Origin: Apostichopus japonicus
Lineage: Eukaryota; Echinodermata; Holothuroidea; Aspidochirotida; Stichopodidae
Direction: 5' to 3'
Length of the DNA: 64,000 bases
Assembly: GCF_037975245.1 (NCBI RefSeq)
Contig: NC_092574.1
Span: forward strand, 948,001-1,012,000
Of the stretch, positions 46,501 to 56,842 are shown piece by piece (within the stretch, counting starts at the first letter, position 1; each line of letters opens with the position of its first letter). Both the position numbers and the translations under genes were made by a program. The notes below the pieces were generated by a model. It searched no databases. It was not told the DNA's origin and was given only the letters and a program-made list of their open reading frames with translations.

Positions 46501-49500
46501 TTCACTCTCTAAATACCACACAAACAAGGAATCTTCAATTCAACAGCCACTCACTGACCAGAGTAAGACCTCAGGCCTAGTTACTAGTGGATTCACTCTC
46601 TAAACACCACAAAAATAAGGAATCTTCAATTCAACAGCCACTCACTGACCAGAGTAAGACCTCAGGCCTAGTTACTAGTGGATTCACTCTCTAAATACCA
46701 AACAAATAAGGAATCTTCAATTCAACAGCCACTCACTGACCAGAGTAAGACCTCAGGCCTAGTTACTAGTGGATTCACTCTCTAAATACCAAACAAACAA
46801 GGAATCTTCAATTCAACAGCCACTCACTGACCAGAGTAATATGTCAGGCCTAGTTACTAGTGGATTCACTCTCTAAATACCAAACAAATAAGGAATCTTC
46901 AATTCAACAGCCACTTACTGACCAGAGTAATATGTCAGGCCTAGTTACTAGTGGATTCACTCTCTAAATACCACACAAAGGAATGCTCAATTCAACAGCC
47001 ACTCACTGACCAGAGTAATATGTCAGGCCTAGTTACTACGGGATTCACTCTCTAAATACCACACAAAGGAATGCTCAATTCAACAGCCACTCACTGACCA
47101 GAGTAAGACCTCAGGCCTAGTTACTAGTGGATTCACTCTCTAAATACCACACAAAGGAATGCTCAATTCAACAGCCACTCACTGACCAGAGTAAGACCTC
47201 AGGCCTAGTTACTAGTGGATTCACTCTCTAAATACCACACAAAGGAATGCTCAATTCAACAGCCACTCACTGACCAGAGTAAGACCTCAGGCCTAGTTAC
47301 TAGTGGATTCACTCTCTAGATACCACACAAAGGAATGCTCAATTCAACAGCCACTCACTGACCAGAGTAATATGTCAGGCCTAGTTACTAGTGGATTCAC
47401 TCTCTAAATACCACACAAAGGAATGCTCAATTCAACAGCCACTCACTGACCAGAGTAAGACCTCAGGCCTAGTTACTAGTGGATTCACTCTCTAAATACC
47501 ACACAAAGGAATGCTCAATTCAACAGCCACTCACTGACCAGAGTAAGACCTCAGGCCTAGTTACTAGTGGATTCACTCTCTAAATACCACACAAAGGAAT
47601 GCTCAATTCAACAGCCACTTACTGACCAGAGTAAGACCTCAGGCCTAGTTACTAGTGGATTCACTCTCTAAATACCACACAAACAAGGAATCTTCAATTC
47701 AACAGCCACTTACTGACCAGAGTAATAGGTCAGGCCTAGTTACTAGTGGATTCACTCTCTAAACACCACAAAAATAAGGAATCTTCAATTCAACAGCCAC
47801 TTACTGACCAGAGTAAGACCTCAGGCCTAGTTACTAGTGGATTCACTCTCTAAATACCACACAAATAAGGAATCTTCAATTCAACAGCCACTCACTGACC
47901 AGAGTAATATGTCAGGCCTAGTTACTAGTGGATTCACTCTCTAAATACCAAACAAATAAGGAATCTTCAATTCAACAGCCACTCACTGACCAGAGTAATA
48001 GGTCAGGCCTAGTTACTAGTGGATTCACTCTCTAAATACCAAACAAACAAGGAATCTTCAATTCAACAGCCACTCACTGACCAGAGTAATATGTCAGGCC
48101 TAGTTACTAGTGGATTCACTCTCTAAATACCAAACAAATAAGGAATGTTCAATTCAACAGCCACTCACTGACCAGAGTAAGACCTCTTTCCTAGTTACTA
48201 GTGGATTCACTCTCTAAATACCAAACAAACAAGGAATCTTCAATTCAACAGCCACTCACTGACCAGGGTAATACATCAGGCCTAGTTACTAGTGGATTCA
48301 CTCTCTAAACACCACACAAATAAGGAATCTTCAATTCAACAGCCACTTACTGACCAGAGTAAGACCTCAGGCCTAGTTACTAGTGGATTCACTCTCTAAA
48401 TACCACACAAATAAGGAATCTTCAATTCAACAGCCACTCACTGACCAGAGTAATATGTCAGGCCTAGTTACTAGTGGATTCACTCTCTAAATACCACACA
48501 AACAAGGAATCTTCAATTCAACAGCCACTCACTGACCAGAGTAAGACCTCTTTCCTAGTTACTAGTGGATTCACTCTCTAAATACCACACAAACAAGGAA
48601 TCTTCAATTCAACAGCCACTCACTGACCAGAGTAATATGTCAGTCCTAGTTACCAGTGGATTCACTCTCTAAATACCACACAAATAAGGAATGTTCAATT
48701 CAACAGCCATTCACTGACCAGAGTAAGACCTCAGGCCTAGTTACTAGTGGATTCACTCTCTAAATACCAAACAAACAAGGAATCTTCAATTCAACAGCCA
48801 CTTACTGACCAGGGTAATACGTCAGGCCTAGTTACTAGTGTATTCACTCTCTAAATACCAAACAAACAAGGAATCTTCAATTCAACAGCCACTTACTGAC
48901 CAGAGTAATAGGTCAGGCCTAGTTACTAGTGGATTCACTCTCTAAATACCACACAAACAAGGAATCTTCAATTCAACAGCCACTTACTGACCAGAGTAAT
49001 AGGTCAGGCCTAGTTACTAGTGGATTCACTCTCTAAACACCACACAAATAAGGAATCTTCAATTCAACAGCCGGACCTCAGGCCTAGTTACTAGATTCAC
49101 TCTCTAAATACCACACAAACAAGGAATCTTCAATTCAACAGCCACTCACTGACCAGAGTAATATGTCAGGCCTAGTTACTAGTGGATTCACTCTCTAAAT
49201 ACCACACAAACAAGGAATCTTCAATTCAACAGCCACTCACTGACCAGAGTAAGACCTCTTTCCTAGTTACTAGTGGATTCACTCTCTAAATACCACACAA
49301 ATAAGGAATCTTCAATTCAACAGCCACTCACTGACCAGAAATAAGCGAGCGCGACAGGCAATTCGCCCTCGCAAGTGCTAAAAATGCCCTCCTAAAGCAC
49401 AATTGTGAGGTCGAAAAAGAAATATAAGAAAATCACCCTCATAATATCAGGTGTCTTTGTAAAATTAATTGTGACAAGATTCGCTTTAGCTAGGGTTTGC

Positions 49501-52500
49501 AGTACGTAGCAACGCGAATCGTGCAAACATTTCTCACAATCCCGCATAAAATTTGAAGCAGTGCGGGAGGGTCGCACACAATCATCGGGAATTTCTCGCA
49601 CAGTCACTGGCAAATTACAGCCTCCACTAAGCAATTTCAGTACCAGCAACAATAACCTAAAATCCCCATAAATCTCCGACGACATGGTAGCCTAACTTCA
49701 CACTAAGTCAACATGGAAATCTACCTTAGCCATCTGTTTATTCGCTCAAGTGGTGTCGCAAATCAAAAAAAAAAATCCATGAAAAACTGCAATCTTTGAC
49801 CACATGTTAGCCTAAAAACCACACTAAGTCAATGGGAAATGTAGCCTAACCATCGGTTTGCAATAAAAAAAAAATTCTTTGCATAGCTTTGTTTACATAC
49901 TTTCCTTGCTGCTATCGTTGCGCGTGCATGGTAGCCGAACACCACACGTAGTCAACAGAAAATTCGCTGAAATTGAGCCGCAGTTAGCTAGAACTAAAAT
50001 ATCCATGATATACTGCAACGTTCTACCACATGTAGCCAAACAACCACACAACTTTCAATTTGCTAAAAATCAGCAGTTGTTTGGAAGGTATGTGCTATGT
50101 CTTAAAGAGGGAATGTTGTATTTTACGTACACCATTGCTGTGGCGATGGATTGAAGGTTTTAACTTCGATTACTTTTCAGCAGTATAATGGTCTCGTATT
50201 TGGTGGTGAGTGATATTATCCACATACGCAAAAATACATGATTAAGGAAAGGTCACCTTCAGCGGAAGTAAACCTGTGATGTCTATTTTAGTTCATGGGT
50301 CATTGGTTTTTCCGTCATATATTCGGTGGCTTGATGTTATGAGCTAAAGGATCAAAAGTTTTTGAGATTTAATTTTTAATGAATTTGCTATACGGTCGCA
50401 GCACTAGGCAGAGGGTAATTGTGCTTACTTTATCCTGTTGCATGCTTACAACCATTTCCGTAATCAGCATATTGAAATTTGGAAAAGAATCCCCTTAAAC
50501 CTTAAAAAAGCCCTCGTAAATACATTAAGAGGGGCGTTTTTAACTTTTCATTTTCCAAAATAGCCCATCAAAGCCAAGTCTTTATTCCTACCCTGTAGAG
50601 AGTGTTTTGTGTGTAAATCAAATTTCCCCACAAAAAAATAGAACGGGGAAATAACCGAACTTGTACATCACATGCTCTATGACCACAAGCACAGAGCATG
50701 TCGGTTGGACTTAACTTGCTGTTTTTTGAATAATTTTTCACCATCAATAAACAAGTTTAAAGAACTTGCTGTTAGTTACGTTTTCAGCATTAACCCTATA
50801 AGCATAACCACCCCTTCAACAATCCATCAAATGCAAAAAGGCATTTTTGGTTGAATATTATTCTGTTCAATTAGTGTTGGCATGGATTGAGGACTACTCC
50901 AGTAAACTGGTAAGGGTTTACATGAGATACCCCCATAATCAGAGTCTGTCCATAAATATATGAGTTGAGTTACCATAATGATGGTTGGTTTCGCTAAGGG
51001 TGAGGAAGGATTGGAATAAGAGTAGGGGTTAAATAATTCCATTGACAAAAAGTAAAAGTAAAGTGAGAGAGACCCTTCTACTGTTCTGCTTCATTAAAGC
51101 AGCCGCCAGGACCTGGGACAGAAATTGTTTCATGACATTTATTTTTTATGACCTTGTTGCCCTTCGTTAAGATGCAAGTTGGCCTGGGTGCCTTACCTCA
51201 TGGCCTTGGTGCATTTTTGGCAAATTTTGCCCTATTCAAGGCCAAAGTGGCCTTGCCTTCAAAATTGTGAAATTTGAGGCCTGACAGAGTCACAAATGGT
51301 TTTAGATAGCACTACTGACTCTCATCTTGAACAACAAAAACTCCCTGACCATTAAGAAGGACAATGAATACCAGTCACCACCTAATAAGCTGGAAATGTC
51401 TGTCAAATTTCCAAATGAGGACTCAGATAGTGAATTGTTGGTCACTGAAGACTTTAAGCATCAAATGTGAACCTTTGTTCCATGTAGACCAACAAAGCAG
51501 GACCTGGTAGGAAGAGAATTCCCAAAGGACCCTTAAGACCAGAAGAAGCCAGCACTTCACAAGAAATGGTATCATGAGGAGCTTGTCAGGTGGTTGGACC
51601 ATCAAAAGAGGCTATTCTCCTAGCAATGTTTTGTATCACGTACCACATTGTCATCAAGGAAATCTTTTGTAACCCATGAATCCATTATGGAGTAGCTGAC
51701 AGAAAGATGACAGACTCAAAGGAAGGAACAAATTTAAGAAAACTGTCAAATACTTAGACATTTGTTAGATGTTGTCCTCTTGTTAGCCAAGCAAGGCCTT
51801 CGATTCAGAGGCCACAGAGATGAACATGTCGAACTAAACACCATCTACACGTGCATCGTTCAACTGCGAGAAAGTTTTAAGGAAATCACAAACGCCTTGA
51901 CTGCCTTCGATGAACTTACACCAAGTGCATTGTTACTTCACAGACGGGAAAACACAAAACAGGTGCCAGATCATATAAACATTGAAGTGTATGGGCAAAT
52001 AATAATAGAAAGCAGGCAGGACGGACAGAAAATTAAACTTAGAGACGGTTAGAAGAAGGAAACAAAGGTTCCTACAGAATGTCTACCCAGATGAAACCAC
52101 AGACTGCCCAGCATTAAAGTAGCTTTCCAGAAACAGCTGTTCCAGAAATAGGTTTCCTAGAAAAGCTCATTTAGAATCTCTTCCAGATATCCCATTGTAG
52201 ACTCAGCTTACACTCTACATATAAAGTTTAATGCTACCACCTGATCACCCAAGACAGATGCAGCAGTTCCTCAGTTCACTGCCTCAGATGGAATCTGACA
52301 AAGAACTTTCAACAATTTTTAAGTAAGTTCTATACAAATTGGATAGAAGGCTAATCAATTTATGAACCCTTACCATCCAGTCACACCCATTGTACTGGAT
52401 CTTAGTTTTCCTCTCTCTGCCTCCCGTGTGAGTTCTGCCAAAGCCAATCTAAAAGGAAGTTAAAGACATCGTTTAAAACATTATTATTACTCTTTACAAC

Positions 52501-53034
52501 AAACTTGACAGAAACCAAACTGTATGTTTCAAGAGCTTACGCTTTCATGCTGTGTATAACTGTGAAAATGTTGTTAAATACGTAATTTCAGATGGTGCTG
52601 CCAAAAAATGATGGTGCTGTGAAGAAAGCACCAAGATATGTCAGTGGTGATCAAATTAGAAAGAAAATCATTGACAAACGTGTGTTATGCTTATGAATGT
52701 ACCCGAGTTTAAACTCTGAAAGATTACAGTATCATAAGTTGAGATGTACAAGTCTATGGACTTACAGTATAAACATAGAGACTTAAAATGTCTAAATATC
52801 AAAAACCAATTAATAATTCTAGATCCAAAGAGACTAGAGAGTACTTTGGTGAGGCAATGGTTATTTGAGATTAATTACCAATTAAACCATCCTTTGTAGA
52901 ATGTATCCTTATGCAAATTAGATCACAAATCTAGTGTTACAGTAGGAACCTTCAAGTGGATAAGTGTAAAGTGAATGTTCATACCTAGTCAGTTCATCTT
53001 CGGTATTGCATGTTTTCTTTGTGGAATGCGACAT
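40544..53034 (-). CDS. POLR1D: POLR1D isoform-2-type protein; complete, three coding exons around a giant satellite-filled intron
   Basis: Exons on the minus strand: 53034-52985 (50 nt, ATG), 52448-52374 (75 nt), 40829-40544 (286 nt, TGA). Donors are GTATGA and GTAAGG; acceptors are TTCCTTTTAG and TTCTCTCTAG. Phases agree and the sum is 411 nt, 136 aa. The protein runs EDELTRLALAELTREAERGK, then LRSSTMGVTGW|MK, then PNKRFLKNTL, then a Lys/Ser-rich tail. The human POLR1D isoform 2 layout is the same: an acidic start, EELLKEAKRGKTRAETMG, GWMK, NKRFLINTI, basic tail, 122 aa. An in-frame TAA two codons before the ATG fixes the start. An acceptor at 53054 implies an untranslated upstream exon. In vertebrates this locus also makes the RPAC2 subunit of RNA polymerases I and III from the same first exon; no RPAC2 exon was found here. 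The function of the isoform-2 protein itself is poorly known. Confidence 0.82.
40907..49338. repeat. 88-bp satellite array, about 95 copies, inside the POLR1D-like intron 2
   Basis: The unit runs GGAATGCTCAATTCAACAGC, CACTCACTGACCAGAGTAAT, ATGTCAGGCCTAGTTACTAG, TGGATTCACTCTCTAAATAC, CACACAAA (88 bp; starts at 40997, 41085, 41173). A 92-bp form with an extra CAAA/TAAA dominates the right half. Diagnostic variants (AATATGTC versus AAGACCTC, TACGGG, CTCTAGATAC, CTCTTTCCTAG) define higher-order structure. The array starts 77 bp upstream of the last exon's acceptor and ends where the unit breaks off at 49338. All frames are closed and no unit carries a gene. Units share sequence end to end without unique spacers, so it is not a CRISPR array. 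Confidence 0.97.
42730..48690. repeat. Higher-order duplication within the 88-bp array: period 3,046 bp, with a 1,250-bp sub-period
   Basis: Marker variants repeat at fixed distance. TACGGG is at 42741, 43991, 45787 and 47037. The CTCTTTCC variant is at 45141/48187 and 45505/48551. The CTAGATACC variant is at about 43022, 44272, 46068 and 47318. All pairs give 3,046 bp, and successive ones give 1,250 bp then 1,796 bp. The duplicated block is about 42730-45640 against 45776-48690, nearly identical. Confidence 0.88.
49339..51285. other. Intronic sequence right of the satellite; weak 120-bp repeat
   Basis: Between about 49680 and 50045 a loose repeat recurs four times (GTAGCCTAACTTCACACTAAG, GTTAGCCTAAAAACCACAC, GTAGCCGAACACCACACG, GTAGCCAAACAACCACAC; spacing about 100-123 bp). 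The 97-codon minus-strand frame at 49685-49392 is open but unknown. The remainder is unassigned AT-rich intron. Confidence 0.4.
51290..51890 (+). pseudogene. DUF4371/hAT-type transposase fragment in the POLR1D-like intron
   Basis: The clearest block is LLDVVLLLAKQGLRFRGHRDE (51765-51830 in outline), the usual segment of DUF4371-containing hAT proteins where a Arg/Leu-rich helix precedes Phe-Arg-Gly-His. Upstream pieces in the same general order (a Trp-His/Arg-Trp segment near 51570, then Lys/Gln-rich sequence near 51700) are broken by stops. After the FRGH block the frame stays open to 52050 but no longer resembles the family. Confidence 0.55.
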
Positions 53035-53053
53035 ATTTTATTTCCCGATAATC

Positions 53054-53928
53054 CTGCAAACAAAACGAAAAAATGCAGATAGATTTAGGGCAAGGACAGA
53101 TGTAAAAGGATGACAACATGTAGATCACTGTACAAAACTTTCTGAAGAGCCAACAACTATAAATGAGAGCAATGACTGTTCTACAGTATGCTATTGCATG
53201 ATTATAAGTAATTACATGCACACCTGACGGTTCATAAAAGCCACTTGTCCACCCTCCCATCCCCCCCTCCCCTCACCAATTGGGAAACAAAGACTTTGAA
53301 GTAGACAGAAAATCTTAATACATGGAAGATAAAAAGCATTCCAACAATTAAACAATACTAATTGGAGGTGACAATCTGCTCTTTTATATAGTGATGAAAT
53401 GACTGGATCTGATTTTTATTTTTTAAGTAGGTGTGTCTTTACACTGTACTTGTTATATTACTCCTATTATGTTTATAGGGAAAACAAGAACAAACAATGC
53501 AAGTGAATCCATATATATTGCAGTAGTCTATTTAACTGGTCAATATCTGTTTTTGCCCCTATCTGATAATTTTTCATCTTATCAACAGACAATACTAGTC
53601 CATTCCCAATATTTGTTGTGGAAAAATTCCCTTTTAATATTTTTTGCACTTTAGACTTACAATACGAAAATAGATAGTCTTTGTGAATCCCCAATGCGAC
53701 TGCAACACCATACCAGGGTGGAGGCTAACTGGCCTTAAAACGTTACTGTATTATGGAATAATCTCTAAACATAACAAATGGACTCAACACTAAATTGATC
53801 AAAATATACTCTATCACTACTGCAATTTCAACAGCACCTCCACATCAGGATGGAAGCACGCTAGACTTGGTCATCAAGTTGGAGCTACATTTACCTGATG
53901 GTCAGATCAATAAGGTCAGCTCTCTCAC
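53054..53928. other. Upstream of the POLR1D-like start: intron or promoter; nothing recognised
   Basis: The acceptor GTTTTGTTTGCAG at 53054 implies an upstream non-coding exon at higher coordinates. No donor, TATA box or CpG-rich promoter was identified before the TIR element at 53933. Confidence 0.3.
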
Positions 53929-54349
53929 TTAAAGAGGCCATGACACAAAAATCCAACTAATCGAGAGTAACTTCCTCTGAATCTATGAGAAAATCTATGT
54001 TCAAAACTATCCTCATCACCTTGAAAACCTCAAGGACTAATTAGTAATTAACGTTTTAATATTCGCATCTGAAAATAGATATCTGAAAATGCGATTTCAC
54101 AACAAGACAATGATGACGTCATGTTAGGAACACAAGTGCCAAGCCCAGGAATGTACCGGATGCGCGACGATCATACCGTTCCATATACACGCATATTTAC
54201 ACTGAGAGAACAACCACTGTATTACGCTACATCGTTAGAAATTTCAAATTTGTTTTACAACTGTTGTAAACTATCCGAGGGAACTGCCTGTCCGTTGTGT
54301 TGTTGGGGGCTGCATAAATATCATAACCCATGCAATTAGCCTTCATCCA

Positions 54350-54530
54350 TGGCCGAAGGACGAAAAAAACACGGCGATTATGACCAAGTTAGTGCAAAAC
54401 ACCAGCGCCGATTTCACTGAGCCTAGCCAGCATACAGCTCCGTATGTAGCGAACACTTCAGAGAAGCATACTACGATCCCTCCTTTTTTCATAAAATAAA
54501 ACAAATGGGCTTCAACGGGTCGACATAAAC
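54350..54530 (+). pseudogene. Possible THAP-domain remnant inside the TTAA element
   Basis: The plus-strand ATG at 54350 reads MAEGRKKHGDYDQVSAKHQR, then stops. After a further stop the same frame gives SSVCSEHFREAYYDPSFF. Cys-Ser-x-His-Phe is the conserved end of the THAP zinc finger, and Kolobok transposases can carry THAP domains. The first Cys pair of the finger is missing, so this is suggestive only. Confidence 0.3.
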
Positions 54531-54599
54531 GAGTCGTTCTTCTGTCAGTATTCCACATTAAAAACTCCGAAGACCAGATTGGAGAACAGGAAACCTCCA

Positions 54600-55196
54600 A
54601 TGTGGCAAGTGGCGATCCTTGTACATGAATGAATACATAGCCAACACACTGTACATATGGGTTGTAAGTCACCGTAACACAACGCATTGAACGCACAATA
54701 TGGTTTAGGGAGTTCCGCGAATTCCAACAACACATGCACAAAATGGACTGGAATTTGTTTTTAATGCGTCGTTAATAAATTCTTACCACGTTGTATGTTC
54801 CTTGCGATAGTTCCGAACAGGTTTGTTCTTCGATATGTTGTGGAGCTTCAGTTTTGGCTCGTTTAACAGGCTCGAACTGATACGGTTCTAACACCTCAGG
54901 TCCACCCTCAATGTTCGGTTCAATATTGGCATGATCATCGCCTTCACTCTCTGCTTCGAATATGAGAAAGGGCACTCTTATTATAGCCCAATTTCACTGC
55001 CTGGTGAAGAACCACTATCACTTTGAACTTGGGTTGCCACATTTGGTTCTAAATCTGACTTCTGACATAACACAGGAAATTTCGATGTGATTTCGCGCCG
55101 ACTTGTTATCGATTGTTTTGTGTATTTATTTACACTTGTCGTACTGTAAGTATGATATGTGATCGGAGGAATCAGCGAATGCCAAATCGTGTTCAT
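54600..55196 (-). pseudogene. Possible P2X7-ballast-type coding remnant inside the TTAA element
   Basis: The minus strand has an acidic segment (SDSGSSPGSE, then ESEGDDHANIEPNIEGG) leading to LEPYQFEPVKR. A splice-like CAACGTG|GTAAGA lies at 54782. Past an acceptor-like AATTCCAG it reads CMCCWNSRNSL and RCVTVTYNPYVQCV. Many invertebrate proteins annotated P2X purinoceptor 7-like have an acidic leader, a PY-x-FEP motif, a Cys-Cys pair and a C-V-T...Y-V-Q/C-V block, and they are often mobile-element borne. Stops between the pieces show it is not functional. The assignment is tentative and rests on short motifs. Confidence 0.35.
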
Positions 55197-55523
55197 AACA
55201 TGACGTCATGAGATTAGGAAAATTTTCAGCCGAACGAACTTTTCAAGCCCTAATAAATTAAATCTCAATTTTAGAAGGGAAAAATGGCAGAATGGTTGAT
55301 ATATGTTCTTGAGAGCATGCTTTGATGGATCACAAAAAGACAGGACGTTGAAATTTTCGTGTCATGACCACTTTAATTACTCAACTCTCGGTTAAAACTG
55401 TTTAACATTTAAGATAAGGACTTCAAGATTGACCATGTACCCTCATCAGTATATAACATAACATTGTTAGTTAAACCAGCCATTCTATATATGTAACAAC
55501 ATTATGACTTTTTGTCTTTCAGC

Positions 55524-55645
55524 CTCTGAAGAACATTCTGCTAGGATCGAAACGTCATGCCAACTTACTTTTACACAACATTATAACTTGTGTAAAAGTA
55601 AGTTGGCCTGACTTTTTGATCCTAGCAGGATCTTCTTCAAAGGTT
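55524..55645. repeat. Palindrome of two head-to-head hammerhead-like cores
   Basis: The plus-strand arm is CTGAAGAACATTCTGCTAGG, then ATCGAAACGTCATGCC and AACTTACTTTTACACAA (55526-55578). The minus-strand arm (55642-55588) reads CTTTGAAGAAGATCCTGCTA, then GGATCAAAAAGTCAGGCC and AACTTACTTTTACACAAG. Arms are about 55-60 bp around a loop of about 9 bases. The minus arm keeps a perfect GATCCT/AGGATC stem II but has lost the GAAA box. The plus arm keeps both core boxes but has a damaged stem II. Confidence 0.8.
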
Positions 55646-56842
55646 AAATGACAAGTAACAGTAACTACCAGAAGGGACAAAAACACGCACAGAATACAGA
55701 CAGGTTAATGAGCATTAACAATTTAACATTATAACTTACAAGTTCTGTGAGTCTTTGACTAGTACTAGTAGGAGCCACCCTGTTTTTGCCTTGGCATGTC
55801 TTACAATTCACAGAGAAATTTTCTTCTAATCCTTTTATGATTTTGGCAGATAGAACTTTTGTCAAAGCCACTGAACTTCATCTTTCCATGATCATTGTGC
55901 TTACTATAGTATACACTACACTTAGGTTGTACCATGAATTTGCATACTTTGCATAATGTGACTGTTTAGGCTAGATTGGATGCATAGGCGCAAATATTTG
56001 GACTGATGTTACCAACAATTTTAACATTCTTCAAACCAGCAAACTTCCGACTGCTTAGAGGGGAGGGGGGGGGGTATTCAATCAATAGTTACTCATTTAC
56101 TCAAGTAATATGACGAATTTACCCTATCGTTTGGCGTCCCTGTAGGCTGTGGTTGCCTCTAATCTAAGTTCAATAGACCGGGCTGAAGCTGGCCAACAGA
56201 CCTCTGACAGATCGCTGAAAATGAACAGCGTCTACCTCGAATAGGGTATTGAATTCATGCAGGTTGCACAGAAAATGGAGCATTCCAAGGAAGCAAAGGA
56301 AGGTATCTCGAACAAACGTCGTCGCTAAAGTTCAACACTGTAGTCGCGGAGGTTGGCTGTATGGGTCAAAGGCTGACCGCAAATTATGTGAAATATGCGG
56401 AAAATGTTGTTAACAGCCAAAACGTTACCATGCGAAGTGAGATGCTTTTGAGAACGAAGGGACAGGGGAAATAGACAAAATTGGCGAAGTTTTTTAGTCT
56501 GTTAATTTTAAGGAATTAAAAGAAGGCGCAAACTGTACCTCATTCTTTACGCTCAATTTCTCAATTGACAAGTGAAGTTTGTATTGATGTTAGATATTCT
56601 TCGTCTGTTTGCTCGTAGGAGATTGGAAAATAAACTCCTGGGTTATTGACGTATCACTAAAAAAGTTAGATTAGTGTACGTCGACCTGAGAGGTTAAACT
56701 TCGGAAAATAACCCTAAACTAACCTGCTTTATTGATTTTTGGGAGATTTGGTGAGTCATCACATTACTTTTTTATGCTTGGATATTACTGATGGTCTGAA
56801 AAATGATGAGGATTGAATATGATTTCAGGTATTTTATAAAAT
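55646..56842. other. Intergenic, nothing recognised
   Basis: No gene or clear repeat. A short frame around 56150-56230 (AVVASNLSSIDRAEAGQQ) ends quickly. A run of G lies at 56060-56075. Confidence 0.35.

Larger units (their letters stand above)
53933..55372. mobile_element. TTAA-flanked TIR element (Kolobok-like), 1,440 bp
   Basis: The left end is AGAGGCCATGACACAAAAAT. The right end, reverse-complemented, is AGTGGTCATGACACGAAAAT. Both are flanked by TTAA (53929-53932 and 55373-55376). A second inverted pair lies further in: TGACGTCATGTTAGGAACAC at 54114 and, reverse-complemented, TGACGTCATGTTATGAACAC ending at 55208. A TTAA target with AGNGGNCATGACAC ends fits the Kolobok superfamily, though other TTAA users (piggyBac, ISL2EU) are possible. 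The interior carries decayed coding-like stretches on both strands and no intact transposase. Confidence 0.75.

Noticed and set aside
40907-49338. CRISPR-like array of short direct repeats
   Set aside because: The whole 88-bp unit is conserved with no unique spacers, the context is eukaryotic, and no cas genes exist.
52240-52680. Plus-strand exon pair (MLPPDHPRQMQQFL ... GTAAGT, and a segment after TTTCAG at 52590)
   Set aside because: Joining them shifts the frame into early stops, and they lie inside and beside minus-strand POLR1D-like exons.
52994-53260. 88-codon minus-strand frame overlapping the POLR1D-like first exon
   Set aside because: It is the wrong frame. The exon's own frame begins at the ATG at 53034 and splices in phase.
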